A stretch of DNA of 64,000 nt from JBBQVS01 sp964250765 (GTDB lineage Bacteria; Chloroflexota; Ktedonobacteria; Ktedonobacterales; Ktedonobacteraceae), in NCBI GenBank assembly GCA_964250765.1, contig CAXUHF010000006.1:1-64000 (forward strand), written 5' to 3'. Positions 42,136 through 50,262 of this stretch are shown in pieces. The notes beneath the pieces are model-generated. The model was not told the DNA's origin. It made no database searches and saw nothing but the letters and a program-made list of their open reading frames with translations. Every line of letters starts with the position of its first letter. Positions within the stretch are counted from its first letter, which is position 1. The translations under genes were made by a program, and so were the position numbers.

Positions 42136-43710
42136 TTACTCTTGCAAGGCACGTAAACGGGGGGTGGGATCGCCAAAGTAGGCCCGATGCAGGGTCTCGT
42201 TCTGTTGCAGGTCCGTAGGAGTGCCACAAAAGGAGACCTGTCCCCGTTCCAAGATATACGCCCGATCCGCGATCAGAAGCGAACGATGAATATTTTGCTC
42301 GATCAACACAAGACTAATGCCCCACTGACAAATGCGCGGCAGGGCGGCGAAGAGTTGGTCAACGATTTGGGGTGCCAGTCCCAAGGAAAGTTCATCAAGC
42401 AAGAGCACCTGTGGCTCAGCGACGACGCCACGCGCAATCGCCACCATCTGTTGTTGTCCCCCAGAGAGCTTGCCCGCCAGCGTTGTTGCTCGCTCCTTAA
42501 GCACGGGAAAGAGGGCGTAGACCCGCTCCAGACGCTCGGCGAGAGGCGTGGAGGAGCGAGAGGCGTAGCGTGCGGCAAGCGCAATATTCTCCTGGACGGT
42601 CAAGTCCTTGAATAAGCGGCGTCCTTCGTGACAGAGGGCGATGCCCAGTTGGGCACGACGATAGGCCGGAACGTGGGTGATGTCGGTGTCGTGAAAGAGA
42701 ATGCGCCCGGCACTGCTGGGCACCAAGCCACAGATGGTTTGGGTGAGGGTCGTCTTGCCGGCCCCGTTGGCCCCCAGGACCGCCACGATTTCCCCCGCCC
42801 GGACCTCGAAATCGACAGTGCGCAGGGCACGCAGTTTGCCGTAGCTCGTCGTCACCTGCTCTAAACGCAAAAGAGGAGCCGCATTGAGTGCTTGAGGCGT
42901 GGCAGGCACGTCTCGTTGTCGGGCGACGGGTTGCTCCTGAGTGGAGCCGAGGTAGACGGCGATGACCTCAGGATGTGCGGCAATCTCAGCAGGAGTGCCT
43001 TCGGCGATCATGCGGCCCCATTCCAGGACCAGGACGCGCTCGGCGAGTTGTTGTATGACGGCTTGGACATGCTCAACGAGCACAATGGTGACGCCCTCGT
43101 CGTGGACCGAGGCGATCAGGTGCGTGATCTCGTCAATCTCTTGACCCACCAAACCCGCCGCCACTTCGTCCAGGAGCAGGAGTCGGGGGCGCAGAGCGAG
43201 GGCACGAGCGACTTCGAGCCGTTTGAGATCAAGCAGAGTGAGCGTGGAGGCGAGTTGCGCGGCTTTGTCTTGAAGGCCACAGGTCTCCAGCAGTTCGCGT
43301 GCATGACGGTGGGAGTCGGTCGTGCCGAGGGCATGCGAATGCGCGGGAACGAGCACATTTTGCAGCACGGTCATGCGCGCAAAGGGGCGTGGAATTTGAT
43401 GGGCGCGCCCAATGCCCAGACGAGCAATTGCATGGGCAGACAAGCGTTCGAGCGGGTGACCATCAAACAGAATGTCCCCGGAGCTAGGGTGTTGTGCCCC
43501 AGAAATAAGGCTCAAGAGCGTGCTCTTGCCCGCCCCATTGGGGCCAATGACGCCGAAGAGTCCGCCACGAGGAACCTGACAGCTGACATCATCAAGGGCC
43601 TTAACGCCGCCAAAGTGCTTGGAGACATGCTGCAATACGAGCAGAGGAGGCGCAGTGGAAGCGCCACGAGGCATCTCAGGTGCAACGGTCATTGTCGTCA
43701 CCGCTTTCAT
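42136..43710 (-). CDS. Fused LivG-LivF ABC transporter ATPase
   Basis: About 524 residues with two ATP-binding cassettes in one chain. The first (about 20-250) has Walker A GPNGAGKST and Walker B LLLLDEVAAG, with a degenerate signature (LTLLDLKRLEVARAL) as common in LivG. The second (about 280-510) has GANGAGKTT, a canonical LSGGQQQMVAIARG signature and LLLDELSLGLAP, as in LivF. A linker of about 30 residues (about 250-280) joins them. Usually these are separate subunits. ATG at 43710 lies within the frame; a TTG at 43740 and an ATG at 43692 are alternatives, none with a strong site. Confidence 0.9.
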   Translation of the reverse strand: MKAVTTMTVAPEMPRGASTAPPLLVLQHVSKHFGGVKALDDVSCQVPRGGLFGVIGPNGAGKSTLLSLISGAQHPSSGDILFDGHPLERLSAHAIARLGIGRAHQIPRPFARMTVLQNVLVPAHSHALGTTDSHRHARELLETCGLQDKAAQLASTLTLLDLKRLEVARALALRPRLLLLDEVAAGLVGQEIDEITHLIASVHDEGVTIVLVEHVQAVIQQLAERVLVLEWGRMIAEGTPAEIAAHPEVIAVYLGSTQEQPVARQRDVPATPQALNAAPLLRLEQVTTSYGKLRALRTVDFEVRAGEIVAVLGANGAGKTTLTQTICGLVPSSAGRILFHDTDITHVPAYRRAQLGIALCHEGRRLFKDLTVQENIALAARYASRSSTPLAERLERVYALFPVLKERATTLAGKLSGGQQQMVAIARGVVAEPQVLLLDELSLGLAPQIVDQLFAALPRICQWGISLVLIEQNIHRSLLIADRAYILERGQVSFCGTPTDLQQNETLHRAYFGDPTPRLRALQE

Positions 43711-43772
43711 AAAACGCGCGTTTATACGTTCAGAACGCAACTACAATTTCTCGTCTATGAGCAACAAGTAGG

Positions 43773-45029
43773 TTAGCCGACTTCTTGACGGACTCTCTTC
43801 AGGCGTTCCTGACGCCTGATTTTATCCTCAGCATCATTAGGAAAGCCACCAAATGCTTGAGTATCACAACCCCAATCGAGAAGACTCTCATTGAGAGCAC
43901 GACTGATGATGAGGCGATGAATCTCGCTAGTTCCTTCGACAATCGTTAGTTGTTTCGCATCTCGATAGTAGCGTTCAGGAGCGTAATCCTTGAGATAGCC
44001 ATAGCCACCGAGAATTTGAATCGTTTCTTCCGAGACGTGAACCGCTGTCTCGCTCGCTGTGGCTTTCGCTATAGAAAGGAAATGCGCGATATCACGGTCA
44101 CTCTTGCCTTGATCAACCAGCCAGGCCGCATGATATGTCAAAAGACGAGCAGACTCCACTTGCATTGCCATCTCAGCGAGCTTGAAGGCAATTGCCTGAT
44201 GTTCGATAAGCGGGCGACCAAAGGTACGTCGTTGTCTGGCATAAGCAAGAGCATAACTGGCGGCTCCCTCGGCTAGTCCAATACCACGAGCCGCGACGAG
44301 TGGACGCACAACATTAAGATTGCGCATGACGATACGAAAGCCCTTGTTTTCCTCGCCCAACAATGCAGAGATGGGGACACGACAGTCATGAAGGTCGATC
44401 TCGACCACAGGTACCCCAAGAACGCCCAGTTTGGGAAGTTCACGCACGATACGAAAGCCTGGATTGGGCAAATCAATAAGAAATACACTGACGCCTTGCG
44501 AACCTGCTTGAGGATCGGTCTTTGCGACAACAACCGCGAAATTGGCAACGGTAGCCTGCCCCGCCCATATCTTGACTCCATTGAGCACATAAGCGTCTCC
44601 GTCTCGTACCGCCGTTGTAGTGATTGCAGCAGCATCTGAACCCGCTTCTGGTTCTGTTAGAGCGAAACAGCCGCGTCGCCGTCCTTCCGCCACGCCTCGT
44701 ACATACCGCTCTTTCTGCTCTGGCGTTCCCGCCATAAGAATACCTGCGGTAGGCAAACGCGAGGTGAGCAGAATGAGACCGGCCGTGCAGCAATACTTGG
44801 CGACCTCCTCGATTGCTAGAGCCAGACCGAGTGTACCAGCACCAGAACCACCATACTCTTTAGGAATGGCGAGACCAAGCAATCCTGCATTGCGGAACGC
44901 CTCGAAGTAGTCGAAAGGATACTCACCTTCGAGATCAACGGCACTGGCGCGAGGGGCAACGACCTCGCGTGCGATCTGTGCCGCTCCCTTGCGTATCTGT
45001 TCCTGTTGCTCACTTAATGTAAAATCCAT
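43773..45029 (-). CDS. Acyl-CoA dehydrogenase
   Basis: 418 residues with the full ACAD domain set: N-terminal helices, the beta domain FALTEPEAGSDAAAITTTAV (flavin and acyl contact), ILGGYGYLKDYAPERYYRDA, and the C-terminal IVEGTSEIHRLIISR. The signature region TSEIHR is followed by a C-terminal extension of about 40 residues. The catalytic Glu of short-chain members would fall in GGYGYLKDYAPERYYRDA or near it. It oxidises an acyl-CoA to the 2,3-enoyl-CoA with FAD. It follows the ligase gene on the same strand by about 50 bases, so aryl- or acyl-CoA made by that ligase could be its substrate. Confidence 0.9.
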   Translation of the reverse strand: MDFTLSEQQEQIRKGAAQIAREVVAPRASAVDLEGEYPFDYFEAFRNAGLLGLAIPKEYGGSGAGTLGLALAIEEVAKYCCTAGLILLTSRLPTAGILMAGTPEQKERYVRGVAEGRRRGCFALTEPEAGSDAAAITTTAVRDGDAYVLNGVKIWAGQATVANFAVVVAKTDPQAGSQGVSVFLIDLPNPGFRIVRELPKLGVLGVPVVEIDLHDCRVPISALLGEENKGFRIVMRNLNVVRPLVAARGIGLAEGAASYALAYARQRRTFGRPLIEHQAIAFKLAEMAMQVESARLLTYHAAWLVDQGKSDRDIAHFLSIAKATASETAVHVSEETIQILGGYGYLKDYAPERYYRDAKQLTIVEGTSEIHRLIISRALNESLLDWGCDTQAFGGFPNDAEDKIRRQERLKRVRQEVG

Positions 45030-45082
45030 ACTCTACCCTCGCAGTTTCACGCTGCTTGTCCCTTGTCTTCTCGCTCGACCAC

Positions 45083-46759
45083 TCATGTTGCAAGCTCCTT
45101 CGCCTTCGTCTCTGCAGTTAATATGTCTGTGATTTGCTGCACAAGCACATGTTTGGAGACCTTGCCGAATTTTGATAGAGGGAAATCATCGACGACTTCC
45201 AGCCGTTCAGGAAGCTTGAACTTGGCAATACCCTTATCTAACAAAAAGTCGGTCAAATCTTTGAGTGTCAGCGTCGCTCCTGGTTGGAGGATGACAAAGG
45301 CACAGGTGCGCTCTCCGAGTACCGCATCAGGCATGGGAACACATGCCACGTTCAGCACAGCCGGATGGGAAAGAATTAAGTTTTCAATTTCCTCCGCGCT
45401 AATCTTCTCGCCACCGCGATTGATGAGGTCTTTCTTGCGTCCCTCAACGATGTAGTTGCCCGATGGATGCAGCCGCATCAAATCGCCAGAGCGGTAGAAG
45501 CCATCGGACGTGAAGGTCCGTGCGTTGTACTCAGGAACTCGGAAGTAGCCGCGCAACGTATAGGGACCACGGACCAACAGTTCACCAATCTCGCCCACAG
45601 GCACTTCATTGTCATTCTCATCCAGAAGTTTGAGTTCGTCATCGGGACAGACAGGTCGCCCCACCGTCTCCATGCGTATCTCATTAGAGTCGTCAAGTCT
45701 TACAAAGCACAGCAATCCCTCCGCCATGCCGAACACTTCCTGTATTTTGCACGAAGGAATCAATTCCTCCGCTCGTCGTTTCACCTCTGGCTGAAGCTTT
45801 TGTCCACCCGTATTGATCACGCGGAGAGATGAGAGGTCGTACTCTTTTATATGTGGATCGTTGATCCAACGGATAAGCACAGCAGGCACGAGTTCGACAT
45901 GGGTGATGTGTTCGCGCTCCATCAGTGGGAACACATCGGCGGGTCGCGTCGAGTCACTAATGACAAAACGTGCTCCCCGATACAGAAAGCCTTGAATACC
46001 TGGACACGCAAGCGGAAAGTTGTGTGCCATTGGTAACACAACCAGGAACGCATCGTCGGGCCGAATATCGTTGACCTCGACGGCTGCTTTGGTATTGTAG
46101 ATGTAGTCATTATGCGTGCGCGGAATCAGCTTTGGAATACCTGTCGTTCCGCCAGAGAGTTGGAATAGAGCAGGCTCGGTCGGATCAACTACCCGTTCGG
46201 TCAAATGCTCTGGCGCAAGTCCACTCTCTGTTTGTAAAAGGTCGGTAAGAGAAATGGAACCCGGCATAGAAGTAGCAGAACCCACGACGAAAATCCAACG
46301 CAAAGAAGGATGTTCACTACGTATGCGCTCGGCAAGGTCCGCGAAGTCGAAGTCGCCTATCCGGTCAGGAATCGCATACCCAACCGCTTGACTCAGCTCG
46401 ACAAACTGATGAATTTCACTATAGCGATGAGACGACATCGCCATCACTGGAATAGCCCCGACCTTCTGTAATGCAAAGTAGAGGTATACAAATTCAGGAC
46501 TATTGGGCAGTTGCATCACAAAGCGATCCAGAGGTTGCACCCCAAGCTTGAGCAGATGTAGTGCCAGACGTTCCACTCTTTGGGCGAGTTGGCGATAGGT
46601 GACGGACTCATCACCTGCTAGAAACGCAACACGTTCTGATGACTTCGAGACGATCTCATCGAAAAAATGTCCCATCGTCGCATCTTCCCAGTAGCCCTTC
46701 TCGCGGTAGCGAGCGGCGAACTCAGGAGGAAATGGGACAACACCCTCAAGAGTGGTCAT
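45083..46759 (-). CDS. EntE-like aryl-acid adenylating enzyme / aryl-CoA ligase
   Basis: 558 residues of the ANL superfamily. Core motifs: LFQLSGGTTGIPKLIPRTHN (A3), EVFGMAEGLL (A5), YRSGDLMRLHPSGNYIVEGR then KKDLINRGGEK (A7/A8) and FPLSKFGKVSKHVL (A10 lysine). The start GVVPFPPEFAARYREKGYW and the pocket region MAHNFPLACPGIQGFLYRG match 2,3-dihydroxybenzoate/salicylate-AMP ligases such as DhbE and EntE. No aryl carrier protein or NRPS is nearby, so CoA is the likely acceptor. Its ATG overlaps the LLM gene stop by 4 bases. Substrate (salicylate, anthranilate or similar) is inferred. Confidence 0.85.
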   Translation of the reverse strand: MTTLEGVVPFPPEFAARYREKGYWEDATMGHFFDEIVSKSSERVAFLAGDESVTYRQLAQRVERLALHLLKLGVQPLDRFVMQLPNSPEFVYLYFALQKVGAIPVMAMSSHRYSEIHQFVELSQAVGYAIPDRIGDFDFADLAERIRSEHPSLRWIFVVGSATSMPGSISLTDLLQTESGLAPEHLTERVVDPTEPALFQLSGGTTGIPKLIPRTHNDYIYNTKAAVEVNDIRPDDAFLVVLPMAHNFPLACPGIQGFLYRGARFVISDSTRPADVFPLMEREHITHVELVPAVLIRWINDPHIKEYDLSSLRVINTGGQKLQPEVKRRAEELIPSCKIQEVFGMAEGLLCFVRLDDSNEIRMETVGRPVCPDDELKLLDENDNEVPVGEIGELLVRGPYTLRGYFRVPEYNARTFTSDGFYRSGDLMRLHPSGNYIVEGRKKDLINRGGEKISAEEIENLILSHPAVLNVACVPMPDAVLGERTCAFVILQPGATLTLKDLTDFLLDKGIAKFKLPERLEVVDDFPLSKFGKVSKHVLVQQITDILTAETKAKELAT

Positions 46760-47856
46760 ACGGATGCCTCCTTTTCGCCCTGCTGACCATCAGGTAGAGG
46801 CGATAGACTCATTGCAGGGGAGAATAAGGATTCCTCCTTTGTCGCCTGAACGTTGGACAGACCGAGATACTTCGCGGTCAATTCAGCCACCAAGAAGTGG
46901 TCTTCGACGGTGTGACCGTGCCGCATAATGGGGTACATGATAGGATAGACACCAAGGTCCATCATCCAACGAAGTTTCTTCGCGCGCTGCTCTGGTGAAC
47001 CCATCACCGCGAACTTCTCCACAATCGCATCTGTTACAAGACGACTCGCGGCGGCATAATCGCGCGTCTGCCACACTGCCTGAATCTCTTTGGCCTCTTT
47101 TCCGTAGCCTGAGACCTCGGCGATGGGATGATAATGGGGGGATGCAAAGTAGAAAGCAAGACCTCGACGCATGGCTTCCACGCTCGCATCATCTTCGCCC
47201 GCGATCATGGTCAAACTCAAGATTTTGACACTTTTAGGATCGCGCCCAACAGACTCGGCCTCTTTCTTAATGATGTCATAATACATCTCATAGGACTCTT
47301 CTGTGAGCCAGTTGGTGATCAAACCATCCGCCATGCGTGCCGCTAAGCCCACCATCTTTGGCCCCAGCGCGGAGAGGTAAAGTGGCATGGTTTCGGGCAG
47401 GGGTCCCTCGCGCAAATGGAAGTTCTTGGGGTTGAACCATTGCCCCTCATATGAGAACCGCTCGCTGGTCAGATAGCCTCGTACAATATCAATCACTTCT
47501 TTAGCACGTGCAAGAGGACGTTCCATTTTGATGCCGTGCCCCTGCTCCATAAAGCCGATGCCACCGCTTCCAAGACCATAATGCCTAAAACGCCCATTGC
47601 TCATGCGATAGATGGTACTCGCACCCATCGCAAGCAACATCGGTGTACGCGAATAAAAATTTACAATACTTGTCCCTAAATTGATGCGTTCCGTCTCTCG
47701 TGCGAGCACACCCAGGATAGAAAACGCTTCTTTCCCCGATTCCTCAGTGAGCCAGAAGCCTTCATAACCAAGCGACTCAGCAGTCTTGGCAAGACGCACA
47801 ATTTCATCGACAGACAGATCACCCGTGTGGAGCATCAGTCCGATATCTCCCAGCAT
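46756..47856 (-). CDS. LLM-class flavin-dependent oxidoreductase
   Basis: 366 residues with the luciferase-like TIM barrel. Features: HTGDLSVDEIVRLAKTAESL then GYEGFWLTEE, RINLGTSIVNFYSRTPMLLA, the phosphate-contact GLGSGGIGFMEQGHG, and LYLSALGPKMVGLAARMADG. This resembles F420-dependent methylene-H4MPT reductase-like proteins. It may be an FMN/F420-dependent monooxygenase or reductase of a CoA thioester. AAGGAG precedes the ATG by 6 bases. It heads an operon with the overlapping ligase and the acyl-CoA dehydrogenase. Confidence 0.85.
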   Translation of the reverse strand: MLGDIGLMLHTGDLSVDEIVRLAKTAESLGYEGFWLTEESGKEAFSILGVLARETERINLGTSIVNFYSRTPMLLAMGASTIYRMSNGRFRHYGLGSGGIGFMEQGHGIKMERPLARAKEVIDIVRGYLTSERFSYEGQWFNPKNFHLREGPLPETMPLYLSALGPKMVGLAARMADGLITNWLTEESYEMYYDIIKKEAESVGRDPKSVKILSLTMIAGEDDASVEAMRRGLAFYFASPHYHPIAEVSGYGKEAKEIQAVWQTRDYAAASRLVTDAIVEKFAVMGSPEQRAKKLRWMMDLGVYPIMYPIMRHGHTVEDHFLVAELTAKYLGLSNVQATKEESLFSPAMSLSPLPDGQQGEKEASV

Positions 47857-47940
47857 TGCAATCTCCTTCCGGTTTATGACCGAATAGAATAGTGTGACGA
47901 TACACTCTGTTCTTCTCCGAACAAGGAAATCAGGAACACA

Positions 47941-48789
47941 CTATGGTAGTCCCAGAATACGCTGCGCATTCTTATAAAACACTTTTTCCAGGATGGTATC
48001 TGAATAGCCTAGAGACTCCCAGCCTGCAATTGCACGCCGATGAGATAGACTTGGATAATCGCTCCCAAACATGATCTTATCCTGAAGACGACGACTGATA
48101 TCATGCTTGAGCGCGTCAGGAAAATATTCTGGGCCCCAGCCTGACAATTCCCAGAAGACGTTGCCCTTATGGAGCGCGATCATAATCATTTCATCGGTCC
48201 ACGGCCAAGCTGGATGTGAAGCGATGATCTTTAGATCAGGAAAGTCTGCCGCTAAATCATCGAGCGCAGGATATGGATTTGCTTGCTTCAGGTGCCTTCC
48301 CATCCCCCCCGGCAGTCCGGCACCCAGACCCGTTGTCCCTGTGTCTACCATGATCGGAACGCGTAGTTCGACCATTTTTTCCCACAGAGGGTAGAACTGG
48401 CGATTCCCGACGGAGAAGTCGCCCATAATGGGGTGAAAATGAAAACCAATGACGCCCAAATCTTTCACCGCCCGCTCCGCCTCACGAATGGCAATTTCTC
48501 CCTTCCACGGATCGACAGACCCCCACGCCTGAAGAATCGTGTCCGGGTAGTCGTCACGGAATTTTGCTACATAGTCATTTGAGCAAGGAGGAAGACCACT
48601 GACGGTCTCTGTATCAAAGGCCACAAGCAAGACTTGTACTTCCGCGTCGCGCAGTTCTTGAATCACCTCTTCTTCGGTCTTTGGTTCCCACGGACGGTGC
48701 CAATATTCACGGAGCGCATCCGCATAAGGCTGAATCGCTTGAAACCATGCTCTTGTGTTTGGATGACAATGCAGGTCAATTCTTCTCAT
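47941..48789 (-). CDS. Amidohydrolase-family protein (TIM-barrel, ACMSD-like)
   Basis: 282 residues. Metal motifs: RIDLHCHPNTR at the start (H-x-H), GFHFHPIMGDF, IASHPAWPW and FGSDYPSLSH (final Asp). It belongs to the amidohydrolase-2 group of decarboxylases and hydrolases, shorter and distinct from the ACMSD-like protein at 26098. Substrate unknown. The 84-base gap to the LLM gene has partially complementary AGTGT/ACACT segments. It likely starts the - strand operon ending at 43773, and the region upstream shares sequence with the IclR promoter at 31 kb. Confidence 0.82.
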   Translation of the reverse strand: MRRIDLHCHPNTRAWFQAIQPYADALREYWHRPWEPKTEEEVIQELRDAEVQVLLVAFDTETVSGLPPCSNDYVAKFRDDYPDTILQAWGSVDPWKGEIAIREAERAVKDLGVIGFHFHPIMGDFSVGNRQFYPLWEKMVELRVPIMVDTGTTGLGAGLPGGMGRHLKQANPYPALDDLAADFPDLKIIASHPAWPWTDEMIMIALHKGNVFWELSGWGPEYFPDALKHDISRRLQDKIMFGSDYPSLSHRRAIAGWESLGYSDTILEKVFYKNAQRILGLP

Positions 48790-48828
48790 GCTGTTTCACG
48801 TTGCCTTTCGCTTCTTCCTTCCATCTTG

Positions 48829-48885
48829 CAATGCAAAGACTTGACGAAACGTTAAATATCTTGTATAAAAATACTTTAACATAGA
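48829..48885 (+). promoter_or_regulatory. Promoter-like copy of the 31-kb regulatory sequence
   Basis: CAATGCAAAG-ACTTGACGAA here matches CAATGCAAAGGACTTGACGAA before the IclR gene (one-base indel). It is followed by TTGTATAAA and TACTTTAA as in the other copy. TTGACG (48841-48846) and TATAAA (48864-48869) are 17 bases apart, pointing + strand, where no gene follows. It may instead be a shared regulator site for the - strand amidohydrolase operon. Confidence 0.6.
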
Positions 48886-49020
48886 AACTTTCGATTGTCA
48901 ACATTACACCATAAAAACTTATTATTTCTAAGTATCTGTTGTTTTATGTATACTTGTCGTGAAAAAGTGAGCTACTCACAAAGAGAAAAACATGATCGTA
49001 CAAAAATGAGCGGAGTATAA

Positions 49021-49185
49021 AGCAAACCTATGAAGGTGGGGGGGTGTTGTTAACCGCACCCACCACCCCAGCAACTGTTGGGGTGGTGGGAATACGGANN
49101 NNNNNNNNNNNNNNNNNNNNNNNNNNNNNNNNNNNNNNNNNNNNNNNNNNCCCCCCCAAAACCCCCCCACCTTCATAGGTTTGCT
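49021..49185. repeat. Inverted repeat with internal hairpin and assembly gap
   Basis: The outer arms, 49021-49045 and 49161-49185, are perfect 25-base reverse complements containing CCTATGAAGGTGGGGGGG. Inside is a 12-bp stem CCCACCACCCCA-like (49059-49070 with 49079-49090). Bases 49099-49150 are N. The whole has the shape of a foldback or MITE-like element, and the gap is probably where the assembler failed on it. It could also serve as terminator for flanking genes. Confidence 0.75.
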
Positions 49186-49224
49186 GGGGTGAAACACGAG
49201 AGGAAAAAAACCTTCCTCCTTTTA

Positions 49225-50247
49225 TTACACAGCACTTTCTTCATTAGGAAGCAGCACGATTTTACCTTCTACTTGGGATTTTTCGAGTAGCTCATGTGCA
49301 TAGGCGATTTGCTCCAATGGAAGGCGTTGCGCGATCACCGGTTTGATTTTGCCCTCTGCAAGCAGTGCCAAGAGTATTGCCAGATCTTCTTGTAACCACT
49401 CAGGATGGTCCGCAATCTGGTACAGACTCGCGCGTTTGCCATTGGGCAGCAACGACAACCATTGTATTAACCCCACCATTGCGAGCGATTGGGCAAGAAA
49501 TTTTGCCATATTGCTCCCCGGAGTGACGGCCGAGGAAACGCCGTACGCAACTAATCTTCCCCCCTTACGCAGCGTCTTGAATGATTGGCGAAGATGGACA
49601 CCACCAATGGGATCAAACACCGCATCTACGCCATCTCCTGTGAGCGTCAAGATGCGTTTCACAAAATCTTCCGCCTTGTAATCGATAGGAGTGGCTCCGT
49701 ACTGTTCGAGTAGCAGATGTTTCGTACGAGAGACAGTCCCATACATCTGCACACCCGCTAATTTGCCGAGTTGGAGCAATGCCGTTCCTACCCCACCAGC
49801 AGCACCATGAATCAGAATGCGCTCTCCTGGCTTGACCTGCGCGACACGATGGAGCATTTGATAGGCAGTGATGTAATTCAGGACGAGACTTGTTGCTTCC
49901 GCCGGATCGACTCCTTGAGGGACTGGAACAAGGCTTTTCTCATCCAGACAGACATATTGTGCATTGCCTTGATAGACGATGAGTGCTATAACGCTCTGCC
50001 CAATGTGAAACTTCGACGCTCCTGGACCTTGTTTGTCTACAATTCCACAGATGTCATACCCTGGTGTAAAGGGCATTTTTGGCACGCCAACGTAGGTTCC
50101 ACGTCGCATCATCACATCCGCGAATGCGACACCACTTGCCAGAACTTTGACGCGTACCTGACCTGTCGTCGGCTCTGGTATCTCGGTCTCGACGACGTGG
50201 AGTGCCTCTTGTGGCTCTCCTTTTTGTGTAAGAAGAACTTTTTTCAT
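49225..50247 (-). CDS. Zinc-independent MDR oxidoreductase (quinone oxidoreductase-like)
   Basis: 340 residues of the medium-chain dehydrogenase/reductase superfamily. N-terminal GroES-like domain (VLASGVAFADVMMRRGTYVG) lacks the Cys/His zinc ligands. The NADPH-binding loop is HGAAGGVGTALLQL (about 148-161). It would reduce quinones or activated C=C bonds with NADPH. Its start lies 15 bases after the SGNH hydrolase stop. The stop is about 40 bases from the inverted repeat element. Physiological substrate unknown; a detoxifying or catabolic role is likely. Confidence 0.9.
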   Translation of the reverse strand: MKKVLLTQKGEPQEALHVVETEIPEPTTGQVRVKVLASGVAFADVMMRRGTYVGVPKMPFTPGYDICGIVDKQGPGASKFHIGQSVIALIVYQGNAQYVCLDEKSLVPVPQGVDPAEATSLVLNYITAYQMLHRVAQVKPGERILIHGAAGGVGTALLQLGKLAGVQMYGTVSRTKHLLLEQYGATPIDYKAEDFVKRILTLTGDGVDAVFDPIGGVHLRQSFKTLRKGGRLVAYGVSSAVTPGSNMAKFLAQSLAMVGLIQWLSLLPNGKRASLYQIADHPEWLQEDLAILLALLAEGKIKPVIAQRLPLEQIAYAHELLEKSQVEGKIVLLPNEESAV

Positions 50248-50262
50248 ATGCTTTCCTCAACT

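Larger units (their letters stand above)
48790..49224. other. Gene-free intergenic region
   Basis: Apart from the promoter-like copy (48829-48885) and the inverted repeat (49021-49185), no gene is seen. Frames crossing the N run are not credible. Confidence 0.6.

Noticed and set aside
42892..43776. 294-codon + strand frame opposite the fused ATPase
   Set aside because: Antisense to two clear Walker A/B cassettes; no motif of its own.
48976..49290. Frames crossing the N run at 49099-49150
   Set aside because: They consist mostly of translated N and homopolymeric hairpin sequence.
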